This document shows positions 6,899 through 8,327 of a DNA stretch of 8,327 nucleotides, piece by piece; within the stretch, counting starts at the first letter, position 1, and every line of letters begins with the position of its first letter. The translations under genes were made by a program, and so were the position numbers. The notes beneath the pieces were generated by a model that was not told the origin of the DNA, ran no database searches, and saw nothing but the letters and a program-made list of their open reading frames with translations. Source of the stretch: Omnitrophica WOR_2 bacterium RIFCSPHIGHO2_01_FULL_52_10. Its GTDB lineage: Bacteria > Omnitrophota > Gorgyraeia > Zapsychrales > Zapsychraceae. The stretch lies in the NCBI GenBank assembly GCA_001805565.1, contig MHGM01000008.1, forward strand, positions 19,896 through 28,222. The letters are read 5' to 3'.

Positions 6899-6946
6899 TA
6901 AATTTTACCCCTTTTTCATAAAAATTTACGGAAGGGGCAAAATTTA
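6899..6946 (-). terminator. Hairpin containing the murB stop codon, possible terminator for the moaE-rhodanese-murB operon
   Basis: Arms 6899-6913 and 6932-6946 are complementary over 15 positions with one exception, around an 18-base loop. The exception (6907/6938) is U-G in RNA made from the - strand gene but A-C in RNA made from the + strand, so the stem is complete only in the murB transcript. The murB TAA (6946-6944) lies at the base of the arm met first by the - strand polymerase. After the hairpin the - strand reads AT-rich but without a clean T-run. It is a reasonable terminator or 3'-end stabiliser. Confidence 0.45.
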
Positions 6947-7894
6947 CCAAATAATCTCCCGCACGTCGGAAGGCATGCCGTGGAATTTTCCCACGAAGCA
7001 CACTTCGCGTACTAGATCCAGATTAAATTTTTCTTTCACGACGCGGGCCATCTGCAGCGAGAGCTCGTAGACGTCCTGACTGCGGCAGCCGTCGGATTTG
7101 ATGATGATATTGGCGTGTTTGGGGTAAATGACGGCCCCGCCGACTTTCAGCTTTTTACCGCCGGCTTCTTCCAGAAACCATCCGGCCGCCTGGCGTTTGC
7201 CCGCCTTTGAGGTCGGTTCGATATTTCGGAAAAAACTCCCCGCGCAGGGCTCGTAGCGCAGATCCGGATGTTTTGATTTACGTTCGGCCAGGATTTTTTC
7301 CCGTTCTTCCGATAATGCCTTTACGTCGCCCTTTTGCAGCGATAAGACAGCTGAAACAACAATGTCTCCGGTTTTTTTGAGAATAGAGTCCCGGTAGGTA
7401 AATTGCAATTCTTCGGTACGAGCGGTTTTTTTTACGCCTTGAGGACTGATGAGTTCAACGGAGGTTAAGACATCGCCAATCTGTTTGCCCCAGGCGCCCG
7501 CGTTGCCGACAATCGCACCGCCGACGCTGCCGGGAATGCCCGTTGTGCAGTTGATCCCTTCCAGACCGCGTTGCGCGGCAAAAAATGCCAAGTGGTCCAG
7601 TTGCGTGCTGCCCGAAACGGTGAGCGTGGTGCCATTTTGTTCGATGACGGGCTTATCGGTATAATAGCGCACCACGTAACAATCCAGCGGCTCGTCGGAA
7701 ACGACAAGGTTCGACCCGCCACCGATCAGGATAAATTTTTTCTTCTCCTTGATGAGATACGGAATAGTTTCTTCCAGTTGGCGCGGGGTTTGGCAATGGA
7801 TCATGCCTTCACAGGAGGCGCCGAGGCGAAAGGTCGTGTACTGCTCAAGAGGGGCGTGCTCTTCAATCCGGATTGTTGAATTTTTTAATGTCAT
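6944..7894 (-). CDS. murB: UDP-N-acetylenolpyruvoylglucosamine reductase MurB
   Basis: MurB is the cytoplasmic FAD enzyme that reduces UDP-GlcNAc-enolpyruvate with NADPH to UDP-MurNAc, the second committed step of peptidoglycan precursor synthesis. The 316-residue protein starts with the usual PLEQYTTFRLGA (15-26). It continues with the FAD-binding GGGSN (58-62), the flavin-binding GIPGSVGGAIVGNAGAWG (119-136), YRDS (167-170), and CAGSFFRN (218-224) with Ser220 as the likely proton-donating serine. KHAN (259-262) and the C-terminal VREV, with Glu298 as the likely catalytic glutamate, follow. Its ATG overlaps the upstream rhodanese stop as ATGA and has no Shine-Dalgarno, so translation is probably coupled. 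It is not in a division/cell-wall cluster here: its upstream partners are a rhodanese and moaE. Confidence 0.97.
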   Translation of the reverse strand: MTLKNSTIRIEEHAPLEQYTTFRLGASCEGMIHCQTPRQLEETIPYLIKEKKKFILIGGGSNLVVSDEPLDCYVVRYYTDKPVIEQNGTTLTVSGSTQLDHLAFFAAQRGLEGINCTTGIPGSVGGAIVGNAGAWGKQIGDVLTSVELISPQGVKKTARTEELQFTYRDSILKKTGDIVVSAVLSLQKGDVKALSEEREKILAERKSKHPDLRYEPCAGSFFRNIEPTSKAGKRQAAGWFLEEAGGKKLKVGGAVIYPKHANIIIKSDGCRSQDVYELSLQMARVVKEKFNLDLVREVCFVGKFHGMPSDVREIIW

Positions 7895-8223
7895 TGATTT
7901 TGAAAATGTTTTTTGATCGCGTCAATGCCGCCGTCGAGTGAACAGGCGTTATTCATACCCTGCTCGCGCAGGTATTCCGCGAGCATCAGGCTGCGCTGGC
8001 CCTTGGCGCAGAAAAAAATGTACTGCTTTTGGGGATCAGCGGGAAATCCATCCGTCGGCTGGAACCGGCTTAAGGGAAAATGTTCGTGTACGAGTTCACG
8101 GCAGGGCTTGATCACGCGCTCGGTGTCCTCACGCACGTCCACAAAGATATATTGCCGGATCTGGTCGTCCGTCAACGAATCGATATCGATGGTCAAAGGC
8201 AGGTCTTCGGGATCAGTGGGCAT
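7891..8223 (-). CDS. Single-domain rhodanese-like sulfurtransferase
   Basis: From the ATG at 8223-8221 this encodes 110 residues forming one rhodanese domain: FVDVRED at 27-33, then YIFFCAKGQRS with catalytic Cys72 and Arg77 closing the CxxxxR loop, then AEYLREQGM and SLDGGIDAIKKH. Such proteins carry sulfur as a persulfide on the cysteine. The same domain occurs fused to MoeB/ThiF-type enzymes that activate MoaD and ThiS. The frame stays open upstream to 8310 (139 residues), but bases above 8223 are already used in another frame by the moaE end and give a low-complexity, non-rhodanese extension, so I choose the internal ATG, which overlaps the moaE stop by 11 bases. No good Shine-Dalgarno is seen; coupling is likely. 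A role in supplying sulfur for molybdopterin is inferred from the neighbour; the true substrate is unknown. Confidence 0.88.
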   Translation of the reverse strand: MPTDPEDLPLTIDIDSLTDDQIRQYIFVDVREDTERVIKPCRELVHEHFPLSRFQPTDGFPADPQKQYIFFCAKGQRSLMLAEYLREQGMNNACSLDGGIDAIKKHFQNQ

Positions 8224-8327
8224 GAGAGTGGTCGGCGCAGTAACTCCATTGGGAGCTGCCATCCGCGTAATATTCTTTTTTCCAGATGGGAAGACGTTTT
8301 TTGAGTTCATCGACTGTGTAGCGGCAG
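8213..8327 (-). CDS. moaE: Molybdopterin synthase catalytic subunit MoaE, C-terminal 37 residues (5' truncated by window edge)
   Basis: Reading the - strand from base 8326 gives 37 codons and a TGA at 8215-8213. The peptide includes VDELKKRLPIWKKEYYADG, which is the MoaE C-terminal signature: a helix leading to P-(I/F)-W-K-(K/R)-E, where the first lysine (Lys119 in E. coli) is an active-site residue that binds the pterin. MoaE transfers two sulfurs, brought by the thiocarboxylate of MoaD, onto precursor Z to form molybdopterin. The tail after ADG is longer than I expect and ends in Cys, Asp and three histidines (YCADHSHAH). The gene overlaps the rhodanese start, so both are in one operon with murB. 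The rest of moaE lies beyond the window. Confidence 0.85.
   Translation of the reverse strand, partial: CRYTVDELKKRLPIWKKEYYADGSSQWSYCADHSHAH

Noticed and set aside
6768..7070. Small frames on both strands crossing the moaA-murB gap, as candidate small genes
   Set aside because: They run into murB, have no ribosome site or known motif, and much of each is translated palindrome or AAATTT-rich sequence.
8224..8310. N-terminal extension of the rhodanese beginning at the ATG at 8310
   Set aside because: It overlaps the moaE 3' end in another frame, contains no rhodanese features, and an internal ATG next to the moaE stop gives a normal single-domain length.

Overview
The window carries most of a SUF iron-sulfur cluster assembly operon on the + strand, followed by a molybdenum-cofactor gene. 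A second, convergent operon on the - strand carries the end of another molybdenum-cofactor gene, a small rhodanese and a cell-wall gene. Base composition is moderate (slightly GC-rich by eye), coding density is high, and genes overlap or sit a few bases apart. MurB indicates a peptidoglycan-making bacterium. The SUF order rrf2-sufB-C-D-S-U resembles the E. coli BCDS order, but SufU stands where E. coli has SufE and no SufA is present. The phylum cannot be fixed from sequence alone. Intergenic hairpins built from short TCGT/GTCAGTC-type words remind me of Candidatus Omnitrophota and related uncultured lineages, but this is a weak guess.

Layout: 1-197 is the C-terminal end of an Rrf2/IscR-like regulator that keeps two of the cluster-ligand cysteines. 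After 18 bases come sufB (216-1688), a 66-base hairpin repeat (1692-1757), sufC (1780-2535), sufD (2532-3899, overlapping sufC by 4 bases), an 83-base gap with two weak stems, sufS (3983-5203) and sufU (5203-5661, overlapping by 1 base). A second hairpin repeat (5662-5720) runs almost up to moaA (5731-6756). The convergent gap 6757-6943 holds a perfect 19-bp hairpin that begins inside the moaA stop region, a perfect 22-bp palindrome, and an AT-rich stretch ending in a hairpin that contains the murB stop. On the - strand, read right to left, are the last 37 codons of moaE, a 110-residue rhodanese overlapping it by 11 bases, and murB, coupled by an ATGA overlap.

How the genes fit together: SufS takes sulfur from cysteine, SufU accepts it, and the SufBCD ATPase scaffold builds clusters, probably under control of the Fe-S-sensing Rrf2 protein. 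MoaA is a two-cluster radical SAM enzyme, so it is a consumer of SUF products. MoaE is half of molybdopterin synthase, whose partner MoaD needs a thiocarboxylate. The rhodanese joined to moaE is a plausible sulfur donor in that step. The shared theme is sulfur handling for Fe-S clusters and molybdopterin; murB looks like a passenger. I found no clear new system. The most interesting points are the moaE-rhodanese-murB coupling and the set of hairpins at gene borders.
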